From: Bacteroidia bacterium
Lineage (GTDB): Bacteria; Bacteroidota; Bacteroidia; Bacteroidales; BM520
Direction: 5' to 3'
DNA length: 17,792 nt
Assembly: GCA_009930445.1 (NCBI GenBank)
Contig: RZYD01000025.1
Span: forward strand, 1 to 17,792
The notes beneath the pieces were generated by a model. The model had not been told where the DNA came from. It saw only the letters and a program-made list of their open reading frames with translations, and did not search any database. Below, in pieces: positions 7,869 through 16,900 of this stretch. Position 1 is the stretch's first letter, and each line of letters begins with the position of its first letter. The translations under genes were made by a program, and so were the position numbers.

Positions 7869-9704
7869 TTATACAAAGGATTGCATTTTACATAACCGGG
7901 TATAGATTCCATTGCTTTCATAAAGTCTTTCATGGGTTCCACGTTCCACAATATGTCCTTTATCCAGCACCACAATTTCATCTGCATTGCGAATCGTACT
8001 GAGGCGGTGGGCAATAACCACCGAGGTTCTGTTATTCATTAACTTTTCGAGGGCGTCTTGCACCAGGCGTTCCGATTCCGTATCCAGCGCTGAGGTTGCT
8101 TCATCCAGCAACATGATGGGTGGGTTTTTATATACTGCGCGGGCGATGCTCAGGCGTTGTTTTTGGCCTCCGCTGAGCTTGATTCCTTTATCCCCGATAT
8201 GGGTATGATAGCCTTGTGGCAGATTGACAATAAATTCGTGGGCATTTGCGATTTTTGCGGCTTCAATAATTTTTTCTTCATCGATTTCATCAACGCCCAG
8301 GGCAATGTTATTCAAAACGGAGTCATTAAACAAAATCGTATCCTGGGAGACAACCCCCATAAGCGCGCGAACCTCATTGATTTTTAAGTCTTTTATGGGA
8401 ACCCCGTCAATTTTTACCGTGCCATGCTGCACATCATAAAAACGAGGTAAAAGATTTACCAGCGATGATTTTCCTCCACCGCTCGGGCCAACGAGGGCAA
8501 TGGTTTTTCCTTTAGGGATGATCAGATTAATATGGGAAAGCACTACTTCCTCTTCATAGGAAAAACTCACATCTTCCAGTTCCAGCCCCTGTTCAAAGGA
8601 TGGAATGGAAAGGGCGTTTTCCTTTTCCACGATCACCTCCTCGGCGTTCAGAATATATTCAATACGTTCGACCGAGGCAGCGCCCCGCTGGATGTTGTAG
8701 ATTGCGCGCGCAATGGATTTCGCCGGCGTCAGTATCTGGCTAAAGATGCCGAGATAAACCAGAAATACGGCCGCATTGAGGGTGCTTTCGGGGTTGAGAA
8801 TTATTCTTCCACCGTACCAAAGCACCACAACCATAACGATTACGCCAAGGAATTCACTCAGGGGTGAGGCCAGATCCTGTTTGCGATAGAGACGGATCAT
8901 AAGCTGGGTATAGCGTTGGTTTACCCGCTGAAAACCTTGGTTTGCTGCACCAATGGCATTGAAGGCCTTGATGATGCGCAGTCCTTCCATGGTCTCTTCC
9001 ATTAACGATTGTAGTTCACCCATTTTTTTTTGCCCTTTCCCGGAGGTGCGTTTGAGTGTGCGTCCGATGCGGCCAATAATGAAAGCACTCACCGGCAGCA
9101 GTACAAAAACAAAACCGGTTAGTGATGGGCTGATTATAAACAAGGTTACGGTATAGGCTACAATAGCAAATGGCTCCCGGAATATCATTTCCAAGCTGTT
9201 CATTACTGACCATTCTACTTCCTGTACATCGGTGGTCATCCGTGCCATTAAATCACCTTTTCGTTGTTCGGAATAATAGGAAAGCGGTAGAATTAATGTT
9301 TTCAGGTACATTGCATTCCGTAAATTCCGGACAACACCGTTACGAACCGGAGCCAAAAAATACATGGCAAAATACCGCGTGGCATTCTTTAATAAAAATA
9401 ATAAGGTGATTATTAGCGCAATATAAAGTAAAGCGGTGGCTTCGTCTGTTCGATGAATCATCTGCTCCAGCAGATAATAAAAATTATCCCTGATCACGTC
9501 GGTTTGTGTAAGGGTATCCCAGGTGAGGGGCTCCGGAATTCCGGAGAAGGGTTCCCGCATCTTAAATAAAATTTCCAGCACAGGAATAAAAAAGGCAAAT
9601 GAAACCAGCGAGAAGGCAACCGAAAAAAGGTTAAACAAAATATTTAACGCAGCATACCCCCCAAATGGTTTGATGTATCGGATAACTTTAAATAGTTTTT
9701 TCAT
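7869..9704 (-). CDS. MsbA-like ABC exporter, fused membrane and ATPase domains
   Basis: This encodes a 611-residue half-transporter that should act as a homodimer in the inner membrane. Residues 1-335 form a type I exporter membrane domain with hydrophobic segments near 18-45, 92-118, 178-210, 284-300 and 311-325. The ATPase domain is complete. It has an aromatic A-loop near Tyr383, Walker A GPSGGGKS at 406-413, a Q-loop at VVSQ 451-454, signature LSGGQ at 510-514, Walker B IMLLDE at 530-535 and the H-loop AHR at 565-567. Members of this family flip lipid A-core, other lipids or drugs. MsbA-like lipid export is plausible in a Gram-negative organism, but the substrate is not determined by sequence. 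A -7 promoter element lies upstream on the minus strand. The first residues, KKLFKVIRYIKPF, fit the usual start. Confidence 0.92.
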   Translation of the reverse strand: MKKLFKVIRYIKPFGGYAALNILFNLFSVAFSLVSFAFFIPVLEILFKMREPFSGIPEPLTWDTLTQTDVIRDNFYYLLEQMIHRTDEATALLYIALIITLLFLLKNATRYFAMYFLAPVRNGVVRNLRNAMYLKTLILPLSYYSEQRKGDLMARMTTDVQEVEWSVMNSLEMIFREPFAIVAYTVTLFIISPSLTGFVFVLLPVSAFIIGRIGRTLKRTSGKGQKKMGELQSLMEETMEGLRIIKAFNAIGAANQGFQRVNQRYTQLMIRLYRKQDLASPLSEFLGVIVMVVVLWYGGRIILNPESTLNAAVFLVYLGIFSQILTPAKSIARAIYNIQRGAASVERIEYILNAEEVIVEKENALSIPSFEQGLELEDVSFSYEEEVVLSHINLIIPKGKTIALVGPSGGGKSSLVNLLPRFYDVQHGTVKIDGVPIKDLKINEVRALMGVVSQDTILFNDSVLNNIALGVDEIDEEKIIEAAKIANAHEFIVNLPQGYHTHIGDKGIKLSGGQKQRLSIARAVYKNPPIMLLDEATSALDTESERLVQDALEKLMNNRTSVVIAHRLSTIRNADEIVVLDKGHIVERGTHERLYESNGIYTRLCKMQSFV

Positions 9705-9709
9705 TCAGT

Positions 9710-9719
9710 AAACGCGTTT
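9710..9719. promoter_or_regulatory. 10-bp palindrome in the ABC exporter leader
   Basis: AAACGCGTTT is a perfect palindrome 5 bases upstream of the ABC exporter ATG. It lies inside the predicted leader, between the -7 element at 9757-9764 and the start codon. It could be a protein-binding site, or it could be chance. No function can be assigned. Confidence 0.25.
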
Positions 9720-9756
9720 CTATAGGATGTTACTTTTTCAGCAGGAAATTATAACG

Positions 9757-9764
9757 CAAAAGTA
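9757..9764 (-). promoter_or_regulatory. Bacteroidota -7 promoter element for the ABC exporter
   Basis: The minus strand reads TACTTTTG, matching TAnnTTTG. It lies 52 bases before the ABC exporter ATG, giving a predicted leader of about 45 bases. No strong -33 element was seen. Confidence 0.5.
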
Positions 9765-9847
9765 GTAAATTAGCGTATGCAGAAAGCCCCCTCGTGGTGG
9801 AAAGCATTTATCCCATACTGAAATAGCAATTCAGTCGGGCAAAAGAT

Positions 9848-9855
9848 TATCTTTG
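9848..9855 (+). promoter_or_regulatory. Bacteroidota -7 promoter element almost touching the rbfA start codon
   Basis: TATCTTTG matches TAnnTTTG exactly and ends only 4 bases before the rbfA ATG at 9860. Transcription should begin at or just around the start codon, so the mRNA may be leaderless or nearly so. A dyad, ACTGAA (9817-9822) and TTCAGT (9830-9835), sits where the -33 element is expected. Confidence 0.5.
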
Positions 9856-9859
9856 CCGT

Positions 9860-10201
9860 ATGGAAAATACACGACAACAAAAGATTGCCCGGTTAGTGCA
9901 AAAAGACGTTGCGGATATTATGCGCAGCAACACCAAGGGCCTGCTGAAAGGAGCGATGATTACGATTACGAAAGTCGTTATAAGCCGTGATTTGTCGTCG
10001 GCAAAAATTTATATGAGTATTTTTGGCACGCCCCAAAAGCAGGAGCTTATTAAGGATATTAATGCCCATAAGGGCGAAGTGCGTTATCACCTGGCACAAC
10101 GAATCAGGCATCAATTGCGGGTGGTTCCCGAATTATTTTTTTATGAAGATGATTCGCTGGATTATATCGACAATATCGAACGCCTGCTAAACGAAAAGTA
10201 A
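9860..10201 (+). CDS. rbfA: Ribosome-binding factor A
   Basis: This encodes a 113-residue cytoplasmic protein of the RbfA family, which binds the 30S subunit and helps process and mature the 5' end of 16S rRNA. Family signs are the N-terminal helix with RQQKIARLVQKDVADIM, the central strand ITITKVVISRDLSSAKIYMS with its DLS..K.Y core, and the helix HLAQRIRHQLRVVPELFF near residues 77-95, followed by an acidic tail with D..IDNIERLL. The length is typical. The start codon is 4 bases after a -7 promoter element. The methyltransferase gene begins 2 bases after the stop, so this is the first gene of a tightly packed operon. Confidence 0.95.
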   Translation: MENTRQQKIARLVQKDVADIMRSNTKGLLKGAMITITKVVISRDLSSAKIYMSIFGTPQKQELIKDINAHKGEVRYHLAQRIRHQLRVVPELFFYEDDSLDYIDNIERLLNEK

Positions 10202-10203
10202 TC

Positions 10204-11028
10204 ATGCAATATGACCCCATAAAAAAAATGTTGGGTCGTGTCTTTAATACGACTCCCTTTCTTCGCAGGCTTTTTTACAGGCTGCTTGATCTGCTGCTCC
10301 TTCGTACCTGGCATGTGCGAAGAGAATTGAAAAAATGGAACCGGGATCATTCAACCAACGGTCATATCCTTGACGCAGGGTCAGGTTTCGGGCAGTATTC
10401 CTTTTTCATGGCAAAAAAATTCCGGAATAAAACCATTGAAGGAATTGATGTTAAACAGGAACAAATTGATGACTGCAACCAGTTTTTTGCGCAATCAGGC
10501 CTTGCAAATGCTACTTTTTTCTATGGCGACCTGACGGAATATCAAAAACCATCAGCCTATACCCTGATTTTGAGTGTTGACGTAATGGAACATATCGAAG
10601 AGGATGTTAAGGTATTCAAAAACTTTTATCAATCACTGAAGGCCCATGGCATGTTACTTATCAGCACTCCGTCTGATCAGGGGGGGTCTGATGTACATCC
10701 TCATCAAAAGGATGAAGAAGACAAAAATGCCTCTTTTATCGATGAGCATGTGCGCGATGGCTACAGTCTTACAGAAATTCGGGAGAAACTTAAACGTGCC
10801 GGTTTCACCAAAATTCAGGCCCGCTACCAATACGGTGCCCCGGGAAAGATTTCGTGGAAACTCTCAATGAAAATCCCTATCCTGTTAATAAATGCATCAA
10901 AAATATTCTTTATCGTTCTCCCTTTTTATTACCTTATTACTTTCCCGTTTTGTATGATTCTGAACTTCCTCGATGTAAGGATGAACCATAAAAGCGGAAC
11001 AGGGCTCATTGTTAAAGCATGGAAATAA
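10204..11028 (+). CDS. Class I SAM-dependent methyltransferase with hydrophobic C-terminal segment
   Basis: This encodes a 274-residue protein. SAM-binding motif I is ILDAGSGFG at 55-63. An acidic strand-2 end (GIDVKQEQ, 80-87) should contact the ribose, GDL at 108-110 is motif II-like, and DVMEHIEED at 126-134 is the post-motif typical of small-molecule methyltransferases (UbiE/Coq5-like and Methyltransf_11 or _25 types). Residues about 224-258 are strongly hydrophobic and interrupted by a Lys, which suggests one or two membrane-associated helices. That is unusual for a soluble methyltransferase and hints at a lipid or membrane substrate. The acceptor is unknown. The start is 2 bases after rbfA and the stop is 8 bases before the LolC/E-type permease, so cotranscription is very likely. 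Confidence 0.85.
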   Translation: MQYDPIKKMLGRVFNTTPFLRRLFYRLLDLLLLRTWHVRRELKKWNRDHSTNGHILDAGSGFGQYSFFMAKKFRNKTIEGIDVKQEQIDDCNQFFAQSGLANATFFYGDLTEYQKPSAYTLILSVDVMEHIEEDVKVFKNFYQSLKAHGMLLISTPSDQGGSDVHPHQKDEEDKNASFIDEHVRDGYSLTEIREKLKRAGFTKIQARYQYGAPGKISWKLSMKIPILLINASKIFFIVLPFYYLITFPFCMILNFLDVRMNHKSGTGLIVKAWK

Positions 11029-11036
11029 ATAATTAA

Positions 11037-12272
11037 ATGCAGTTTCCTCTCTATATAGCATGGCGGTATTTCAGATCCGGGAAATCACATCATATCATTC
11101 ATCTGATTTCCCGCATTTCGACAGTGGCTATCGCAGTGGGAACAGCAGCGCTGATCGCCGTTTTATCCGTGTTCAACGGTTTTGAGTCGCTTATCGCATC
11201 CTTATTTAACACCTTTGATCCCGATCTTAAAATTGAGCTGAAAGAGGGGAAAACTTTTCCTGACACCTGGCTCGACCGCGAAGCCATTGAAGCCATCCCG
11301 GGCGTAATCAGTTACACCCGCGTAATTGAAGAAAATGTTTTGTTACGTTTTGAAAATCAACAGTATATTGCCACAATGAAGGGGGTAAGTGACGATTTCC
11401 TTCGTCAAAATCCGCTGGATAGTATGCTTATCACTGGTACGCTGCGGTTCCCGGGAAAAACCAGTGCCATAGCCGGTTACGGCGTGTGTTATTACTTAGG
11501 GATCAACCCGAATACGCTGCCGGCCGAAGTGTCGGTGTACGTGCCCCGGCGTACGGCGAAAAATTTGAGCGTGCTGTCGAACGCCTTTAATTCAAACGAG
11601 CTGAAAGTTACCGGAATCTTTTCCGTCCAGCAAGACTTTGATACCCGCTATGTTCTTGTCCCCCTTGCGCTGATGAAAGAACTGCTGGAATATTCCCGGG
11701 AAATTACTTCTGCCGAAATCCGAACCGACCCTGCTGCAGATATCAAACCCATTCAGACGGCTATTGAATCTATTGTGGGAGAAAAATTCCAAATCTGCAA
11801 CCGCTTTCAGCAACAGGAATCACTTTATAAAGTGATGCGGGCTGAAAAACTGGCTATCTTTCTCATCCTTACGTTTATTCTGTTGATTGCCGCATTTAAC
11901 ATGATTGGGTCGCAAACCATGGTTATGCTCGACAAACAAAAGAATTCAGCCATCCTCCACGGGCTGGGAGCCACAAAAGAAACCTTAAAAAAAATTTTTA
12001 TCAGTCAGGGAATTATCACCGCATTAGTCGGGGCCGTATCGGGATTAATTGTGGGGGCCTTCGTCTGTTTTCTTCAAATCCATTTTGCGATTATCCGGTT
12101 TGAAACGGGTACTACTTTTATCGTTAATGCCTATCCGGTCGAAATGCAATTTGCCGATTTTTTGATTGTTTTTGTAACTGTTTTTCTGATCGGGCTTTTT
12201 GCGGCATTTTTTCCGGTATATCGTATCAAAGAGCCCTACTTCGAACTCAACAGTCAGCAACGAAATTATTAA
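11037..12272 (+). CDS. LolC/LolE-type lipoprotein-releasing ABC permease (FtsX/MacB superfamily)
   Basis: This encodes a 411-residue inner-membrane protein. Its topology is the LolC/E one: a first membrane helix at about 25-48, a large periplasmic domain at about 50-268, then three helices near 271-295, 322-350 and 372-395. The first helix carries the family hallmark ISTVAIAVGTAALIAVLSVFNGFE (about 27-50). After the second helix comes the coupling segment DKQKNSAILHGLGAT (299-313) followed by ISQG (322-325), matching the region of LolC/E that contacts the ATPase LolD. Such permeases extract lipoproteins from the inner membrane for delivery through LolA. No lolD or lolA lies in the window, so the ATPase is encoded elsewhere. 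I cannot tell LolC from LolE, and Bacteroidota often have one merged type. Confidence 0.88.
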   Translation: MQFPLYIAWRYFRSGKSHHIIHLISRISTVAIAVGTAALIAVLSVFNGFESLIASLFNTFDPDLKIELKEGKTFPDTWLDREAIEAIPGVISYTRVIEENVLLRFENQQYIATMKGVSDDFLRQNPLDSMLITGTLRFPGKTSAIAGYGVCYYLGINPNTLPAEVSVYVPRRTAKNLSVLSNAFNSNELKVTGIFSVQQDFDTRYVLVPLALMKELLEYSREITSAEIRTDPAADIKPIQTAIESIVGEKFQICNRFQQQESLYKVMRAEKLAIFLILTFILLIAAFNMIGSQTMVMLDKQKNSAILHGLGATKETLKKIFISQGIITALVGAVSGLIVGAFVCFLQIHFAIIRFETGTTFIVNAYPVEMQFADFLIVFVTVFLIGLFAAFFPVYRIKEPYFELNSQQRNY

Positions 12273-12287
12273 CCAGTGTCACTGCGT

Positions 12288-13868
12288 ATGATATCACTTC
12301 GCTATTTTGTCATTTTTTTTGGGCTTTTGCTCTTCAGGTTTCCTTTCTTGAATGCGCAAACCATTCATGTCTCCGGAGAAGTAGAGGGGATCTGGGAGGC
12401 CGATACGATCAAAGCAATCTCCGATCTGTTGGTGCCCGAAGGTCGGCAGCTGATCATACAACCGGGTACTTATATAGAGTTTCAGGGGCCCTTCCAAATG
12501 GTCGTGGAGGGAACCCTCAGGGCACAAGCTAATGAGGCTTATCCCATTACTTTTACCATCATCGATACCCTGGAACTCAGCAATCCGTACACCCCAAGAG
12601 GTGGGTGGAAAGGGCTGCATTTTGTCTCCGGTGCCCGCGAAGACAGCAGTATTTTTGAATATTGCAGGTTTCTATACGGAAAGGCGTGGGAGGGCACTGC
12701 GGCGGCCAGCGGCGGCCTGATTCACCATACGGGGTCTTCTCCGGTCCGGTTTTCCGACTGCCTTTTTGCGGGTTCCATCGCTGAATATATGGGAGGTGCT
12801 GTGTATCTCAATAATGCTCATGCGCAATTTATCCGCTGTGTCATGGAAAACAACCGCGCCGGATTCGACAGCACAGGTTATGGGGGTGCAGTGCTCGCAA
12901 TGGGTGGCTCGCTCATCGTTAAACAATGTACGGTCAGAAACAACCGGGCTAACGGCCTTGGGGGTGGGTTTTGTATCTGGTATGCTGATTCTTGTGCGAT
13001 AGTACAAAGTATTTTTCAGGAAAATACCGGAAGCACGGGAGGTGCCCTGTTCTTTTTGAATTCTGACCCGACACACTTTGAAAACAACCTGCTGACCCAC
13101 AATACCGGATATTTTTTCGGCGGTGCCATAGGGTTGAAAAATACCGGATTCCTGTTACTGAACAATACCATCGCCGACAACAACGCCGGACAGGGCGGAG
13201 GAATTTATTGCAGCAGTGGCGTACATAATGCGGTGATGAATACCCTGATCTGTGGGAACACGGCCGAGGGTAACGGGCAGCAGGTATATATTGCCTACCT
13301 GGAAAGCACACTGTCGTTTTATCACTGTGTTGTTGAATCAGGAAGGGAAGGCTTTGGCGGCAGTGGTGGATGGTTCCCGGGAGCCTACTACGGTGAATAC
13401 CTCCAAAATCATGAAACGCCGGTAACCTTTGTGCAGGCACAAGATATTCCGTATGGTATTGCCCCTCCATCACCGGCGATTGACGGAGGGTACGCCGATA
13501 CGGTGTATGCCGCTCTTCCCCCAACGGATTTACTTAATAATAAACGTATTAGCGGAGAAAATATCGATATTGGCGCCATCGAATATCAATCGGCAAATAC
13601 AATTCTCCCTTCTGCACCACACAAACACCTTACAGCTTCGCCAAATCCTTTTTTACATACTACATCCATTGCTTTACCTCCATTTTTCGATGGTTCTTCT
13701 CTGCTGATCACCAATGTGCAGGGAGCCATCGTACGAAAAATAATAATCAATAATCCACAAACCGACGTGATTTGGGATGGGAAAAGTGAAAATGGAAGTG
13801 ATGTTCCTCCGGGGCTTTATTTTGTTATTATTGCACATGAAATCTGTAAAGTGATTAAGCAACCCTAA
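12288..13868 (+). CDS. Secreted right-handed beta-helix protein with T9SS sorting domain
   Basis: This encodes a 526-residue exported protein. Residues 1-24 are a signal peptide ending in FLNAQ. About 110-340 show beta-helix rungs: repeats of GGA(V/I)..., NN.A(G/T) and short strands such as FIRCVMENN, IVKQCTVRNN, IVQSIFQENT and LLNNTIADNN, typical of pectin-lyase-like folds. The rungs are followed by PAIDGGY and NIDIGAIEYQ (near 425), which close many such Bacteroidota domains. From about 448 (LTASPNPF) to the end is a T9SS type A sorting domain, with GLYFVII near its end. I see no catalytic residues of a polysaccharide lyase, so binding or structural roles are equally possible. I chose the ATG at 12288. 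An in-frame GTG at 12276 would add four residues. It lies 15 bases after the LolC/E-type gene, so it probably shares that operon. Confidence 0.88.
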   Translation: MISLRYFVIFFGLLLFRFPFLNAQTIHVSGEVEGIWEADTIKAISDLLVPEGRQLIIQPGTYIEFQGPFQMVVEGTLRAQANEAYPITFTIIDTLELSNPYTPRGGWKGLHFVSGAREDSSIFEYCRFLYGKAWEGTAAASGGLIHHTGSSPVRFSDCLFAGSIAEYMGGAVYLNNAHAQFIRCVMENNRAGFDSTGYGGAVLAMGGSLIVKQCTVRNNRANGLGGGFCIWYADSCAIVQSIFQENTGSTGGALFFLNSDPTHFENNLLTHNTGYFFGGAIGLKNTGFLLLNNTIADNNAGQGGGIYCSSGVHNAVMNTLICGNTAEGNGQQVYIAYLESTLSFYHCVVESGREGFGGSGGWFPGAYYGEYLQNHETPVTFVQAQDIPYGIAPPSPAIDGGYADTVYAALPPTDLLNNKRISGENIDIGAIEYQSANTILPSAPHKHLTASPNPFLHTTSIALPPFFDGSSLLITNVQGAIVRKIIINNPQTDVIWDGKSENGSDVPPGLYFVIIAHEICKVIKQP

Positions 13869-13889
13869 AAATGATTAGTGTGTCTTAAA

Positions 13890-13913
13890 AAGATGTTATT
13901 ATACCTACATCTT
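13890..13913. promoter_or_regulatory. Dyad upstream of the C25 peptidase promoter (operator or terminator)
   Basis: AAGATGT (13890-13896) and ACATCTT (13907-13913) form a 7-bp dyad with a 10-base spacer. It begins 21 bases after the stop of the beta-helix gene and ends 11 bases before the -7 element of the C25 gene, so it covers the expected -33 position. It may be a regulator-binding site or a weak terminator of the upstream operon. Confidence 0.4.
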
Positions 13914-13924
13914 ATCTAAAATAT

Positions 13925-13932
13925 TATATTTG
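13925..13932 (+). promoter_or_regulatory. Bacteroidota -7 promoter element for the first C25 peptidase gene
   Basis: TATATTTG matches TAnnTTTG exactly, 33 bases before the ATG at 13966, giving a predicted leader of about 26 bases. The surrounding DNA is very A/T-rich, so a chance match is possible. Confidence 0.5.
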
Positions 13933-13965
13933 TATTTCATTAGAACATTTAAATAACTTGATACA

Positions 13966-16900
13966 ATGAAAATTTTTACACGCTGCAAGTACCTACTTCT
14001 TTTAGTCTTATCAGGAGTATTGGTTTTTCCCGTTAATGCACAACGGGTCGTATTGGAAAATGCGGACGAAACAATTTTAACTGTTGTTTCACAGGATGTT
14101 ACACATCTTGAAATGCGTAATACCATTGCTGAATTTGACTATAAAACCCTCAATACTGAGGGAGGATTATTCACTGCCTTTTATTCCCATGTAAATGCCT
14201 TTACCGGAAAAACCGGAGCGCCAAGGATTCCCATCATCAGAAAATTGATTGAAGTGCCATTAGGAGCTGAGTTGTCTGTTGAAGGGGTAACCTTTACTGA
14301 AGAAATTGTGAATTTGGGGGAGATGGGTATTATTTATCCGATGCTGCCCGTGCAACTACCGGTGCCTAAAAACGGAGAGGATGCCCCGCCTTTTCAATAC
14401 AACGAAAAAGCATATCAAACCGACCGGTTCTATGGAGAAAAACTGGTAACCATTGAAGAAAAAGGAATACAGCGTGGACAGCGCCTTGCGTTGGTAACTA
14501 TCGCTCCTTATCAGTATAATCCGGTCAGGAATCAGTTGAAAATTTTTAGTGATGTTCGCTTCCAAATTACTTTCAAAGACGGCGATATGCAGGCCACCCG
14601 TGCATTGAAAGCGAAAACCTGGTCACCCTATTTTGAGGCAGATTATACGCAGGCTTTAAATGCCCGTGCCTTTGCCTCCACCAAAGATCCACTATCCAGT
14701 TACCCCATTACTTACGTTATCGTTTCCGATCCGATGTTTCAGGACCAGCTGCAGCCTTTCATCGCCTGGAAAGCAAAAAAAGGGTTTACAGTCATCGAAG
14801 GCTATACCAATGATCCGGAAGTGGGGAATACTACTGCATCAATAAAAGCTTTTATTCAGAATTTGTACGAAAACCCGGAGCCGGGCTATACTCCGCCTTC
14901 CTTTGTATTGTTTGTCGGCGACGTGCAACAAATACCAGCCTTTAGCGGAACCGCAGGCTCGCATGTCACCGATCTGTATTACTGTGAATATACCGGCGAT
15001 GATTTTGCGGAAATCTATTTCGGCCGGTTTTCGGCTCAGACCACTGCACAACTCCAGCCCCAGATCGACAAAACCCTTATGATTGAGCAATATACCATGC
15101 CTGATCCGTCGTATCTTAATGAAGTAGTTTTGGTTTCGGGTATGGATGGTTCGCATGGTTACAATTGGGGTAACGGACAGATTAATTACGGCACCATCAA
15201 TTATTTTAACGAAGCCCATGGAATCACACCACATACTTTCCTCTATCCCAACTCCGGCAGTAATGCCTCCGTGATTAAACAAATGATCAGCGACGGTGTG
15301 GCCTATGCCAACTATACGGCCCATTGTAGCTCAAACGGTTGGGCCGATCCTTCGTTTACTGTGGGTGATGTTTCTAACCTGACCAATGAAAATATGTATT
15401 ACCTCTCGGTAGGAAATTGTTGTGAATCCAATGCATTTGATGCCAGTGAATGTTTTGGGGAAGCGCTGTTAAGAGCTGAAGGGAAAGGCGCCATAGGACA
15501 TATCGGTGGAACCAACAGCACTTACTGGGATGAAGACTATTATTGGGGCGTTGGCGTGGGAACGATTATGGAAAATCCTCCTGCCTATGAAGAAACCACT
15601 TTGGGCGCTTATGATTGTCTTTTCCATGATCATGGCGAAGATTTCGCGGATTGGTGTGCTACTACCGGACAGATGATATTTGCCGGAAACCGTGCTGTGA
15701 CAGAAGGATCATCGATGTCGACCTATTATTGGGAAATTTATTCTGTGATGGGTGACCCTTCGCTGGCCATGTATCTTGCCGTTCCTGAACCCCTTGAGGT
15801 AAGCTATGATGCTCTCATGCCTTTAGGCTCTGAAACGTTTACGATCACTACAGAACCCTATGCTTATGTTGCGATTTCCCGTGAAGGAGAATTGTTTGGT
15901 GCTGCACTGGCCGATGAAAGCGGTATTGCTGTGGTTGCCATGGATCCTCCTATTGCTGTTCCCGGCCCCGCCGATGTTGTGGTTACACAACAATTCCGGC
16001 AGCCTTATTTCGGTGAGGTCCTGGTGGCTTCCCCCGAAGGCCCCTATGTGCTCCTCGGAAGCTTTGAAGTCGACGATAGCCAGGGCAACAACAACGGAAT
16101 GGCCGATTACAATGAGACCATTCTTCTGAATATCGTGTTAAGTAACCTCGGAAATAGCGATGCAATAAACGTAACGGGCACCCTTACCACTGCCGATGAA
16201 GACATTACCCTGCTTCAGGATACCTACACTTTTGGACCTATTGCGGCACAGGGTTCGGTGACAGAAAACGGGGTGTACGAATTTCAAATCGCTCCGGTTA
16301 TCGACGATAATAAAAAAGTAGAATTTAATCTGGAAATTACCGACGGTTTGGAAGTATGGAATTCTAAAATCACCCTTACATTACATGCCCCGATTTTGGA
16401 AATCGGAAACCTGAGCATCAATGACCAAACCGGAGGGAATGGAAATGGAAGGCTCGATGCCGGAGAAACCGCTGATATCGCATTTACTGTGAATAATGCC
16501 GGTTCAGCCGATATTTTAGCAGTTGAAAACCTGCTTTCCTCTTCCAGTGCGGAGGTAACCATTAACAACGGATCGGCAGTATTCAGCCAACTTCTGGCCG
16601 GATCAACGCAACAGGCCAATTTTAATATCAGTATCGATGAAGGCGTTACTGTAGGTACTATTGTTGAATTACAACTGCTTACATCGGCTGCCGGTTATAT
16701 GACCGAAAAAACTTTCCTGCCTAAAATAGGCCTGATTCTGGAAGATTTTGAAACCGGCGATTTTAGCGCCTTCAACTGGACACAGGGTCAATATCCTTGG
16801 CGTGTTGTTGCAGGTGGAGCTTCCGGCGATTTTAGCGCGCAATCGGGCGATATCTCCGACGAACAAACCAGCGAATTGAAACTGGCCGTTGAAGTCCTCG

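Noticed and set aside
7826..8014. Short minus-strand frame overlapping the end of the ABC exporter gene
   Set aside because: It is an alternative frame of the ATPase-domain coding region, with no recognisable motif.
12276..12278. GTG at 12276 as the beta-helix gene start
   Set aside because: It is possible, but the ATG at 12288 gives a cleaner signal peptide. The difference is only four residues.
12949..13524. A 191-codon open frame on the minus strand inside the beta-helix gene
   Set aside because: The translation is rich in Arg, His, Cys and Tyr in the manner of antisense frames, and the plus strand encodes recognisable beta-helix rungs and a T9SS domain.
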